Source of the DNA: DATJKD01 sp963728295
Lineage (GTDB): Bacteria; Pseudomonadota; Gammaproteobacteria; Steroidobacterales; Steroidobacteraceae
Direction of reading: 5' to 3'
Assembly (NCBI GenBank): GCA_963728295.1
Contig: CAVSKB010000011.1
Location: 372,001-436,000, forward strand
Length of the DNA stretch: 64,000 nt
In this document: piece after piece, positions 46,484-55,856 of the stretch
How the letters are laid out: every line of letters begins with the position of its first letter
Position numbering within the stretch: position 1 is the stretch's first letter
The notes under the pieces: generated by a model
Told to the model about the DNA's origin: nothing
Database searches by the model: none
What the model saw: only the letters and a program-made list of their open reading frames with translations
Position numbers and translations under genes: made by a program

Positions 46484-47827
46484 ATGTCAGCTTTGCCCGT
46501 CTCCGACCGTCGCCTGGTGCACATCGATCTGGCGCGCGGCCGCTTCCGCGTCCACCGCGATGCGTATCGCAGCGCCGAGGTTTTCGAGGCCGAGAAGGAG
46601 CTCATCTTCTCGAAGTGCTGGCTCTATCTCGGCCACGAGACCGAACTCCCGGGGAAAGGAGACTTTCTCAGCCGCCGGGTGGCGGGTCGCGACCTGATAT
46701 TCGTGCGCTCGCGCGAGGGCGTGCTCGGAGCGTTCTTCAACACCTGCATGCATCGCGGCGCGCAGGTGTGCCGCGAGCGGCGCGGCACCACCAAGTCGTT
46801 CTCCTGTGTGTATCACGGCTGGGTGTACAACACCGAGGGGAAGCTCCTGTCGATGAATGCGAAGAGCGGCTTCCCGGCCGACGTAAATGCAGACGGTGCC
46901 CTGAACCTCAGGCGTGTGCCGCGCCTGGAGCAATACCGTGGCTTCTATTTCGTGAACTACGACCCGAGCGCCATCAGCCTCGCGGACTACCTCGCAGAAG
47001 CCAAGAGTTTCATCGACGTGATGTGCGACCAGGCGGAAGGCGACCTCACAGTCGTTCCCGGAGAGCATGCGTACGCCATCAACGCGAATTACAAGTTCCT
47101 CTGCGAGAACAGCTACGACGGCTACCACCTGCTGCCCACGCACATCAGCTACCTCGAGTTTCTCGACGAACAGAGCAATCTCACGGGGAAAGAGAGTGCG
47201 GTGTCGTTCCTGATCAACGAGTATGCGAAGAAGGGACGTGGGCGTGGCCTCGGCCATGGCCACGGCGGCCTGGAGTCCTGGGTCGCATCAGGACGCCCGG
47301 TTGCCCAGTGGATCCCGGCCTGGGGAGAGGAGCTCAAGCGCGAGATCGACGCGACCCGGGCACGGCTCGAGGCGCGCCATGGCGCGGAGCGGGCCGGGCT
47401 GATCGCCGACGTGCAAAAGAACATGGTCATCTTTCCGAACCTCGTCATCAACGACAACGTCGGGTTTACGGTGCGCGTCATCGAGCCCGTGAGCACGAAC
47501 AGCATGCGCGTCAATGCCTGGGCGCTCGCGCCGGTGAACGAGTCTCCGAAGATGCGGGCGCTCCGGCTCGACAACTTCGTGAGTTTTCTCGGGCCCGCCG
47601 GGTTTGGCTCGGCGGACGACGTCGAGATGCTCGAGCTGTGTCAGCGGGGCGTCGAGCACGCCGCGGTCGAATGGAACGAGATCTCGAAGGGCATGCGCGG
47701 GGGCGATCCGCGGATCGAGGAGTGCGGACCCGATGACGAAGGCCAGATGCGTGCATATTGGACGCAGTGGGACCTCATCATGCGGGGCCAGCCGGCCTTC
47801 ACGCGCAGCTCGGAGCGAGCCGCATGA
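46484..47827 (+). CDS. Aromatic-ring-hydroxylating dioxygenase, large (Rieske) subunit
   Basis: 447 residues from ATG 46484. Rieske [2Fe-2S] ligands C88-x-H90 (NTCMHRG) and C108-x2-H111 (CVYHGW). Mononuclear iron site ENSYDGYHLLPTH gives D212, H215 and H220; the third carboxylate would lie in the C-terminal region. Length matches alpha subunits of three-component dioxygenases. Performs NAD(P)H- and O2-dependent dihydroxylation of an aromatic ring using electrons from a ferredoxin/reductase not encoded here. Stop and next start overlap as ATGA, and the beta subunit follows. Confidence 0.93.
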   Translation: MSALPVSDRRLVHIDLARGRFRVHRDAYRSAEVFEAEKELIFSKCWLYLGHETELPGKGDFLSRRVAGRDLIFVRSREGVLGAFFNTCMHRGAQVCRERRGTTKSFSCVYHGWVYNTEGKLLSMNAKSGFPADVNADGALNLRRVPRLEQYRGFYFVNYDPSAISLADYLAEAKSFIDVMCDQAEGDLTVVPGEHAYAINANYKFLCENSYDGYHLLPTHISYLEFLDEQSNLTGKESAVSFLINEYAKKGRGRGLGHGHGGLESWVASGRPVAQWIPAWGEELKREIDATRARLEARHGAERAGLIADVQKNMVIFPNLVINDNVGFTVRVIEPVSTNSMRVNAWALAPVNESPKMRALRLDNFVSFLGPAGFGSADDVEMLELCQRGVEHAAVEWNEISKGMRGGDPRIEECGPDDEGQMRAYWTQWDLIMRGQPAFTRSSERAA

Positions 47828-48322
47828 CGAACGCCCTGCGTGTCGCGATCGGCGATCGAGGAATTCCTCTATCACGAAGCGGAACTGCTCGACACGTGGC
47901 GACTGCCCGAGTGGTCGGAGCTGTTCACGGATGACGCGCGGTACGACATCGCCTCGCTCGATTCGGAGGATCCCCTCCACGCCGATCCTGCGACTTCGCT
48001 GTTCGTGCTCTGCGACGACAAGCTGCGCCTCGTAGCCCGCGCGAAGCGGCTCATGAAGAAGACCGCCCATGCCGAGTACCCGCACTCCAAGACCCGTCAT
48101 ATAACGAGCAACGTCCGTATCGGCGAGACGAACGGCGAAGAGGTCGCCGTGCGTGCGAACTTCGTCATCTATCGCACGAAGGGCGACCGGACCGTTCACT
48201 ACATGGGTGAGGCTCACTACCTGCTCGTGGTGAACAGCAACGGCCTGAAGATCAAGCGCAAGCGCTGTAAGCTCGATCTGAACACACTGGCCGACCAGGG
48301 TCGGCTCACGATCATTCTCTGA
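47824..48322 (+). CDS. Aromatic-ring-hydroxylating dioxygenase, beta subunit
   Basis: Two possible starts. ATG 47824 overlaps the alpha stop (ATGA) but needs a one-base correction before 47855 to join the conserved frame. GTG 47840 is in frame and gives 160 residues (SAIEEFLYHEAELLDTWRLP). The ATGA coupling makes the first attractive. Conserved beta-subunit features: FLYHEAELLD, WSELFTDDARYDI, HSKTRHITSNVRIG, and the C-terminal LKIKRKRCKLDLNTL. This NTF2-fold subunit holds the alpha3beta3 hexamer together. Confidence 0.88.
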
Positions 48323-48336
48323 CCGGAGGAATCGCC

Positions 48337-49273
48337 ATGCCAGTGAACTTTCGCTACCGGAAGCTCGGCTACGTCGCATTGAACGTCACTGACGTGGCGC
48401 GGACGACGGAATTCGCGACCACCACATTCGTTCTCGAGAACACGGGAGTGGGTCCTTCGGGCGAGCAGTTCCTGAGCTGCGGACCCGAACACCACGACAT
48501 GGTGCTGTATCAGAACAAGGAGCCGGGCCTGGTTCGCGGTGCCTGGGAGCTCGAGACCCCCGAGGACGTCGAACGAGCCTTCGCCCACTACGAAGCGCTC
48601 GGACTGAAACCGGTGAAGCTCGCCCAGGAAGAAAAGGAAATCCTGGGTCTCGGCGTCTGGCCTGCATTCCGGGTGCGCGAACCCACGGTCGGTCTGTGCT
48701 TCGAGTACTACTCGAAGATGATGTTCCGCGCCCACATGCGCCCGCAGAGTCCGACGAAGTTCCTGCACCTCGGTCATTTCGGCGTGAACGTCCCCAACGT
48801 GCGCGAGGCCACCGAGTTCGCGGAGGCGAACATGGGATTTCTGGCGTCCGACATCCTGGGAAACTACGTCGGCGACGCTGCTGCGGGCTTTCCCGAACCC
48901 GAATCACCATTCCTTCGCCTATCTGCCGGCGAAGGACGGCAAGAAACAGCTGAACCACGTCGCTTTCATGGTCGAGTCGATCGACGACATCGGCAAGCTC
49001 TTCAATCGCATCGAGGCGCATGGCGTCAAGCGCGCCTTCGGCATCGGCCGTCATCCGACATCCGGCAGCATTCACCTCTACATCTTCGATCCGGACTCGA
49101 TGGTGTGGGAATACACCCTGGGGATGGAACAGTTCCCGGAGACCGGCGCGCGGCCGCCGCGCTTCATGTCGGCAGCTCCGGAGGACTACGACCTCTGGGG
49201 AGCGGTGCCGAAGCCCGGCTTCGGCGGCTCCGGTAACCTGGTAATGGACACCCCGGTGATGAAGATCGTCTGA
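48337..49273 (+). CDS. Type I extradiol ring-cleavage dioxygenase (VOC), one frameshift
   Basis: ATG 48337 opens MPVNFRYRKLGYVALNVTDV, first VOC module. The second module holds all three Fe(II) ligands of BphC/HsaC-type enzymes: His147 in LHLGHFGVNV, a His in LNHVAFMVES, and Glu in DSMVWEYTLG. The NHHSFAYLPA segment supplies the conserved active-site His. A single indel near 48890-48905 separates the modules' frames; restored length ~312 residues matches the family (~300). It would cleave the catechol produced after the Rieske step beside one hydroxyl. Ligands are intact, so sequencing error is likelier than inactivation. Confidence 0.85.
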
Positions 49274-49284
49274 CCGGATGCGAA

Positions 49285-50283
49285 ATGAAGGTCATCGATT
49301 TCCACACGCACGTGGTTCCCGGTCGGTACCCCGATCGCCCGCAGTCGTGCGAGGAGCCGAACTGGCCCGTCATGGAGAAGATCGACGACCGGCGTTCGCG
49401 CATGATGATCGCGGGCCGTGTATTCCGAGAGTTCGAGAGCTTCTACTGGAATCCACGCGAGCGCATCGCCCGGCTCGACGAGCAGGGCATCGCGGTGCAG
49501 GTAATCTCGCCGCTCCCCGAGCTGCTGTCGTACTGGCTAGCGGTCGATGCTGCGGAAGCGCTGACGGACTTCATGAGCACCTTCGTCGCGGAGATGGTGG
49601 GATCGGCGCCGACGCGATTCGCCGGTATGGGCTGCGTCGCGCTGCAGGATCCGGCCCGCGCGGTGCGGCAGCTGGAACACATGCGCAAGTCGCTGGGACT
49701 CAGAGGCGTGCATGTCGGCAGCCATGTGAATGGCACGTCGCTTGCCGATCCCAGGTTCTATCCCGTGTTCGAGGCGGCCGAAGCACTGGAAATGTTCGTG
49801 TTCGTGCACGGCATAAAGCCGGGCGGCGCGGCCCTGATGCTGGGACCGCCGCTGATGCCGGCCGTGGTGGGTGTGCCTCACGAGACGGCCATGACGATCA
49901 GCTCCTTCATCATGACGGACATACTCGGTCGATTTCCACGCCTGAAGCTCGTCTTCAGTCACGGCGGCGGAACGATCGGCGCCGTGATAGATCGATTCAA
50001 TGCAGTGTGGAAGGAGTTCGAGCCGATGCGCGTGGTGTCCACGCCGCCGGCGGAGTACGCGAAGCGCTTCTATTACGACACGGTCGTGTTCGGTGCCGAC
50101 TGGCTCGCCTGCCTGGTGCGGAAGTTCGGCGCCAGCCAGTTGCTCGCGGGGACGGATGGACCGGTTGACTTCGGCCAGCCGCGTATCGCCGACCTCCTGG
50201 AGGAGGCCGGACTCGATGCGCCGGATCGCGAGCGCATCGCGCATTCGAACGCAGAGCTGCTGCTCGGGATTAACAGCGCCTGA
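49285..50283 (+). CDS. Amidohydrolase-2 (ACMSD-like) metal-dependent hydrolase
   Basis: 332 residues from ATG 49285. Metal site IDFHTHVVP (H-x-H) at the N-terminus, FVFVHGIKPGG with a second His, LVFSHGGGTIG with a third, and LLAGTDGPVDFG with the terminal Asp. This is the ACMSD/gamma-resorcylate decarboxylase and LigY-type branch, which decarboxylates or hydrolyses C-C bonds of ring-cleavage products. Directly downstream of the extradiol dioxygenase (11 bp), so acting on its product is a strong inference. Confidence 0.85.
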   Translation: MKVIDFHTHVVPGRYPDRPQSCEEPNWPVMEKIDDRRSRMMIAGRVFREFESFYWNPRERIARLDEQGIAVQVISPLPELLSYWLAVDAAEALTDFMSTFVAEMVGSAPTRFAGMGCVALQDPARAVRQLEHMRKSLGLRGVHVGSHVNGTSLADPRFYPVFEAAEALEMFVFVHGIKPGGAALMLGPPLMPAVVGVPHETAMTISSFIMTDILGRFPRLKLVFSHGGGTIGAVIDRFNAVWKEFEPMRVVSTPPAEYAKRFYYDTVVFGADWLACLVRKFGASQLLAGTDGPVDFGQPRIADLLEEAGLDAPDRERIAHSNAELLLGINSA

Positions 50284-50302
50284 TTGGCGCTGAGGAGTTC
50301 AC

Positions 50303-53300
50303 TTGAGTAAGCGATCAGTCGCGCTGGACGACAAGTACACGCAATCGGACGGCGACGTCTACATGTCGTCGATTCAGGCCCTGGTGCGCCTGCCCTTGAT
50401 GCAGCGGCAGCGCGACGTCGCTGCCGGCCTCAACACCGCCGGGTTCGTCACGGGCTATCGCGGTTCGCCGATCGGCACCTACGACTTTGCGCTGTGGGCG
50501 GCGCGCAAGCACCTCGAGGCAAACCAGATCAAGTTTCTGCCCGCGGTCAACGAGGAGCTCGCTGCCGCCGCGATCAAGGGCACACAGTGGCTCGATCGGT
50601 ACCCCAAAAAGAACCGTGACGGCATATTCGCTCTGTGGTACGGCAAGCACCTCGGCGTGGAGCGCGCCTGCGAGGCATTGAAGATCGGCAACTATGACGG
50701 CTCGGACAAGCACGGCGGCGTCCTGGTCGTTGGTGCGGACGATATCGGTGGTAAGTCCTCGATCACGGCGGCGGAGTCCGATCACGTCTTCATCGCCGGC
50801 ATGCTCCCCGTGCTCTCGCCGGCGGACACGCAGGAGTACCTCGATTTCGGGCTCTATGGCTGGGCGCTGTCGCGCTACTCCGGTCTCTGGGTCGGATTCA
50901 AGGCGGTCACCGACACCATCGAGCTGACCCGGACGGTCGATGTCGCCCTCGATCGTGTGCGGATCGTGTTACCCGCCGACTTCGAAATGCCGCCTGGCGG
51001 TCTCAACAGTCGCGCGGGCGATTTCTTCCCGCTGCCGATGGAGCGACGGCTCATCGATTTCAAGCTGCCTGCAGCCAGAGCCTTCGCGCGGGCCAACAAT
51101 CTGGATCGGGTTGTCTTCGACGGCGAGCGCCGTGCGCTCGGCATCGTGACCACGGGCAAGGCCTACCTCGACGTGCGGGAGGCACTGCGCGAGCTCGGCA
51201 TCGACGAGGCGCGTGCGCGGATGCTCGGCATCCGGCTCTACAAGGTCGGCATGGTCTGGCCGCTCGAGACGGATTCCGCGCGCGCCTTCGGACGCGGTCA
51301 CCAGGAGTTGCTGGTGATCGAAGAGAAGCGGCCGGTGATCGAAGAGCAGCTGACGCACGCGTTCTACCACGAGCCCGCGGCGCAGCGACCCCGGATCACC
51401 GGAAAGACCGACGAGCGTGGCAATACCTGAAGCCGGCGCACGGCGAGCTATCGGTGAACCTCGCCGTCGACATCATCGCACGCCGGATCGAGGCGCTGGG
51501 CCTGGCCGACGCGGCATTGCAGGAGCGTGTCGACGCGATTCGCCGCGGGCGGGCGAACATCATTCAGCTCGCCGACGACGAACCTGATCCGCACGGCGTA
51601 TTTCTGTTCCGGCTGCCCGCACAACACCTCGACACGCACCATCGAGGGCAGCATGGCCTTCACTGGCGTCGGCTGTTACGGCCTGGTGCCCATGGTGATG
51701 CCCGATCGCAAGACGGAGTGGGCGGCGCAGATGGGCGCCGAGGGCACTCTGTGGGTCGGGCTGCAGTCCTTCATGGACGTGCCGCATGCGTTCCAGAACC
51801 TCGGCGACGGCACCTATTTCCACTCCGGCATCCTGGCGGTGCGGCAGGCGGTCGCCGCGAAGGTCAATATCACCTACAAGCTGCTCTACAACGACGCGGT
51901 GGCGATGACCGGCGGGCAGCCTATCGATGGAAAGCTCTCCGTGGAGGACGTGGCGAACCAGCTCTACTGGGAGGGAGTGCGTCCGGTCGTCGTCGTGACA
52001 GATGAGCCGGACAAGTACCCCGCGACTACGCGCTGGCCGGAGGGCACGACGGTCCGACACCGCAAGGACCTCGAGCTCGTGCAGAAGGACCTCCAGCAGG
52101 TCAAGGGCGTGTCGGCTCTGATCTACGACCAGACCTGCGCGGCGGAAAAGCGGCGTCGCCGCAAGCGGGGCACGTTCCCCAATCCCCAGAAGCGCGTCTT
52201 CATAAACCAGGAAGTCTGCGAGGGCTGCGGAGACTGCAACAAGAAGTCGAACTGCGTCAGCGTGGTGCCTCTCGATACCGAGTTCGGCCGCAAGCGCAAG
52301 ATCGACCAGTCCAGCTGCAACAAGGACTACAGCTGCCTGGAAGGCTTCTGCCCGTCCTTCGTCACCGTGCTTGGCGGCGGGCCGCGCAAGGGTGAAGCGG
52401 CCAAGGCGCCCGATGAGCTTGCCTCTATATTCTCCGGCCTGCCGGCGCCGAAGACCCTTCCGCTCGACGAGGTCTACAACGTCCTGATCACTGGTATCGG
52501 CGGCACCGGTGTCCTCACTGTCGGGGCGATCCTCGGCATGGCGGCACACCTGGACGGCAAATCCTGCAGCGTCATGGATATCACTGGCATGGCGCAAAAG
52601 GGTGGCGCGGTCATCACCCATCTGCGCTTCGGTGCATCCAGGGACAAGCTGTTTGCGACGCGGCTGTGGCAGCAGTCGGCCGACCTCGTCATCGGCTGCG
52701 ACCTCGTCGTCACCACCGGCCAGGCGACGCTCGACCTGGTGCGCTCCGACAGCGCCCGGATCCTGGTCAACAGCGACGTGGTTCCGACCGCTCAGTTTCA
52801 GGCCAACCAGGCACTGGACCTGAGCCAGGAGAAACTGCTTGGTGTCCTTCGAAAAGTTGTGACGGCCGAGCGCCTGTCCGCGATTGCGGCGACGTCGGCT
52901 GCGGTGCGCCTGATGGGCGACAGCATCGCCACGAACGTGTTCATGCTGGGGTATGCGCTGCAGAAGGGTTGCATGCCGATCGCGCTGGGAGCGGTCGAGC
53001 AGGCGATCAGCCTCAACGGCGTGGCGATCGAGCAGAACCTGCACGCCCTCAACTGGGGACGGCTGGCCGCACAGGACCCGCAGCGTTTCGCCTCGCTGCT
53101 GGCACAGGCTGCGGGGGACGAGCGCGGGGAGGAACCCCTGTCGCAGACGCTCGAGCAGATCGTGGAACGCCGCAGCCGGCACCTGACTGCGTACCAGAAT
53201 GCCGACTACGCCAAGCGCTATGCCGATTTCGTCGAGAAGGTGCGCCAGGTCGAGGGCGCGCGCGTGCCCGGCTCGACGGCGGTCACGCAGGCCGTGGCGC

Positions 53301-53800
53301 TCTCGCTCTCGAAGCTGATGAGCTACAAGGACGAGTACGAGGTGGCGCGGCTGTACACCAACGGCGATTTCCTCCGGCGTCTCAAGCAGCAGTTCGACGG
53401 CAACTACCGGCTCAACTTCCATCTCTCGCCGCCGATCTTCAATCCACGCGACAAGGCGACCGGCCAGCCGCGCAAGATTAGTTTCGGACCGTGGATGATG
53501 GGCGCGTTCAAGGTGCTCGCGCGGCTGAAGGGCCTGCGTGGTACGGCGTTCGACCCGTTTGGCTACGCGCACGAGCGCAGGACCGAGCGGCGGCTGATCG
53601 ACGACTATCGCAAGGTCGTCGAAAGCGTCCTGCCGGTGCTCAATCCGGTGAATGTGGAGCTAGTCGGCAGCATCGCCGCCTTGCCGGACATGATCCGCGG
53701 CTACGGTCACGTCAAGGACGCGAACCTGAAGAAGTACGAGCAGGAGCTCGCGAAGCTGCTCGCGTCGTTCGATACGGTTGCACTGGCCAAGTCAGCTTGA
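50303..53800 (+). CDS. Indolepyruvate ferredoxin oxidoreductase, fused alpha/beta, two frameshifts
   Basis: TTG 50303 after GAGGAG. Part 1 (to ~51425): VTGYRGSPIGTYDFALW and LVVGADDIGGKSS, the pyrimidine/TPP-binding start of IorA. A base missing in ACC|TGAAG near 51427 and another indel near 51590 join it to FCSGCPHNTSTRTIEGSMAF and GYGL-type TPP sequence. Iron-sulfur ligands: EVCEGCGDCNKKSNC and CNKDYSCLEGFCPSF. The IorB-like gamma domain starts at VLITGIGGTGVLTVGAILG. Total ~1,165 codons, as in fused Ior enzymes of aerobic proteobacteria. It oxidatively decarboxylates aryl 2-oxoacids to acyl-CoA with ferredoxin as acceptor. Confidence 0.87.
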
Positions 53801-53810
53801 GGGAGCGTAC

Positions 53811-54950
53811 ATGACCCGATTTGGTTACTCGGAAGAGCACGAGGCATTCCGCCGGACCGCGCGTTCGTTCTTCGACAAGGAGCTCGAGCCCCACTATCGC
53901 AGCTACGCGGCAAAGGGCGGCGTGGACAAGGAATTCTGGAAGAAGGCGGGCAACGCGGGGCTGCTCGGGCTGTGTATCCCGGAGGAATTTGGCGGGCCCG
54001 CAGGGGACTTCACCTACAGCGTGATTCTTGCCGAGGAGCTCGGCGCCTCGGTCGGCTCCGCCTACACCGGCAGCTCGATCATGGCCGACGTCGCGACGTA
54101 CATCCTGATGGGTTTCGGCACACCGGAGCAGAAAAGGAAATACGCAGCAGGAATCCTGTCCGGCGAGATAAGCCAGGCGATGCCGCTGACCGAGCCCGAC
54201 GCGGGGAGCGATCCGACCGCCATCAAGGCGACGGCGGTGCGCGACGGCAAGGACTGGGTGATCAACGGCGAAAAGTACTTCATCTCGAACGGCACTTCCG
54301 CCGACGTGCTCTACGTCGTAGTGAAGACCGACCCCACCAAGCGCGGCAGCGGCATGAGCATATTCATCGTCGATGCCGCTACCCCTGGGGTCACTCGCCA
54401 TAAGATCCCGATGGTCGGGTGGGCTGCCGGCGACACCGGAGCGCTCAGTTTCTCGAACGTACGCGTGCCCGCGGAGAACATACTCGGCCAGGAAGGCCAG
54501 GCGATGAAGATCCTGATGAGCACGTTTACCGAGGATCGTCTGCAGATCGCCGGACGCAGCATCGGTGCCGCTACCACCGCGTTGCGGCTCACGGTGGACT
54601 ACGTCAAGCAGCGCAAGGCCTTCGGTCAGCGCATCGCGGACTTCCAGAACACGCAGTTCGTGCTTGCGGAGGTCAGGACGGACATCGACGTGGGCCGAAC
54701 GTATCTCGACCATTCGATCGTAAAGGCGCGGGACGGCGCGCTCACGTTTGCCGAAGGCGCGATGCTCAAGCTCTGGACCACGGAGATGGAGGGGCGGGTC
54801 ATGGACAAGTGCCTGCAGCTCTTCGGTGGGGCAGGGATGATGCAGGACACGCCGATCGGCCCGATGTACACGGCTGCCCGAATCCAGCGCATCTACGCCG
54901 GGACGTCCGAGATTCAAAAGGTGTCGATCGCGAAGGACTTGCTGGCCTGA
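53811..54950 (+). CDS. Acyl-CoA dehydrogenase
   Basis: 379 residues from ATG 53811 after GAGGGAGCGTAC, 10 bp behind the Ior gene. Blocks: LLGLCIPEEFGGPAGDF, FAD loop AMPLTEPDAGSDPTAIKA, WVINGEKYFISNGTSAD, RKAFGQRIADFQNTQFVLAE, and RIYAGTSEIQKVSIAKDLL. Complete. Similar in most blocks to the acyl-CoA dehydrogenase at 40594 (both have FGQRxxDFQNTQF). By eye, no Glu is seen at the MCAD (YEGT) position, which is Ala, and the helix preceding DYVKQRKAFG also lacks an obvious Glu, so the catalytic base is uncertain. Confidence 0.9.
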   Translation: MTRFGYSEEHEAFRRTARSFFDKELEPHYRSYAAKGGVDKEFWKKAGNAGLLGLCIPEEFGGPAGDFTYSVILAEELGASVGSAYTGSSIMADVATYILMGFGTPEQKRKYAAGILSGEISQAMPLTEPDAGSDPTAIKATAVRDGKDWVINGEKYFISNGTSADVLYVVVKTDPTKRGSGMSIFIVDAATPGVTRHKIPMVGWAAGDTGALSFSNVRVPAENILGQEGQAMKILMSTFTEDRLQIAGRSIGAATTALRLTVDYVKQRKAFGQRIADFQNTQFVLAEVRTDIDVGRTYLDHSIVKARDGALTFAEGAMLKLWTTEMEGRVMDKCLQLFGGAGMMQDTPIGPMYTAARIQRIYAGTSEIQKVSIAKDLLA

Positions 54951-54964
54951 CGCAGGAGATGGCG

Positions 54965-55816
54965 ATGGCATTCGTTGACGTTCGGGAAAGCGTTTGGCTG
55001 GTCACGGGTGCCTCGGTCGGTTTCGGCCGGGCCATTGCGAAAGAAGTTCTGGGGCGAGGGGGCCGGGTCGTCGCCACGGCTCGCGACCGCGGCACCATCG
55101 CCGACCTCGAAACTGTTGCGGCGGATCGAGTCCTGGCGCTGCCGCTCGACGTGACTCAGCAGGACCAGATCGCCGCGGCCGTCCGGGCAGCGGAAGCGCG
55201 CTTCGGCCGCATCGACGTGCTAGTCAACAATGCCGGCTACGGGTTCCTGAGCGGCATGGAGGAAGCGAGCGACGCGGAAGCTCGAACGCAGTTCGACGTC
55301 AACTTCTTCGGACTGGTTGCGATGACCAAGGCCGTACTGCCGCTGATGCGGCGGCAGCGCTCGGGCCGCATCGTGAACCTGTCATCGGCTGCGGGCGTGT
55401 TCGGCGTGGGTGGCAGCGCCTTCTACACCGCCAGCAAGTTCGCCGTCGAAGGACTTTCGGAATGCCTCGCACAGGAGGTTGCGCCGTTCGGAATCGGCGT
55501 GCTGATCGTCGAGCCCGGAGCGTTTCGAACTGAGTTCTTCGGTCGATCGATGGCGAAGCCGGCGAATCCGATCGCGGACTACGAGTCCCTGGCCGCGACG
55601 CGCGCCCAGCTCGACAAGATGGATGGCCTGCAACCGGGAAACCCGGCGCTGGCGGCAACCGCGATCGTCGATGCGGTGCTGAGCGACCCCCCGCGGCTGC
55701 GCCTCGTCCTGGGCAGCGGGGCGTTCGATCGTATTCGCCGGGCACTCGAGGCGAGAATCGAGCAGGTCGACGCGACGCGCTCGGTCGCAAAGAGCGTCGA
55801 TTTTCCCGCCCGCTGA
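54965..55816 (+). CDS. SDR-family oxidoreductase
   Basis: 283 residues from ATG 54965 with AGGAG six bases upstream; ATG 54959 is too close to it. Cofactor motif TGASVGFG, NNAGYGFLSG, NLSSAAGVFG with the serine, catalytic YTASK, and EPGAFRTEFFG after it. This pattern (GFG, FY-TASKFAVEGLSE, PGAFRTEF) marks the SDR group often called oxidoreductase/short-chain dehydrogenase type NAD-dependent with ~280 residues. Last gene of the Rieske operon; it may dehydrogenate a hydroxyacyl intermediate or the cis-dihydrodiol. Converges on a P450. Confidence 0.88.
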   Translation: MAFVDVRESVWLVTGASVGFGRAIAKEVLGRGGRVVATARDRGTIADLETVAADRVLALPLDVTQQDQIAAAVRAAEARFGRIDVLVNNAGYGFLSGMEEASDAEARTQFDVNFFGLVAMTKAVLPLMRRQRSGRIVNLSSAAGVFGVGGSAFYTASKFAVEGLSECLAQEVAPFGIGVLIVEPGAFRTEFFGRSMAKPANPIADYESLAATRAQLDKMDGLQPGNPALAATAIVDAVLSDPPRLRLVLGSGAFDRIRRALEARIEQVDATRSVAKSVDFPAR

Positions 55817-55856
55817 GCGGTCTCGAAAGGGCTGGATAGTCCGCTCCGCCGGTGCG

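Noticed and set aside
51560..53572. 670-codon open frame antisense to the Ior gene
   Set aside because: It lies fully inside a well-supported gene with iron-sulfur and TPP motifs; its own translation is Arg/His/Leu-biased with no domain pattern. Long antisense frames are expected in GC-rich DNA.
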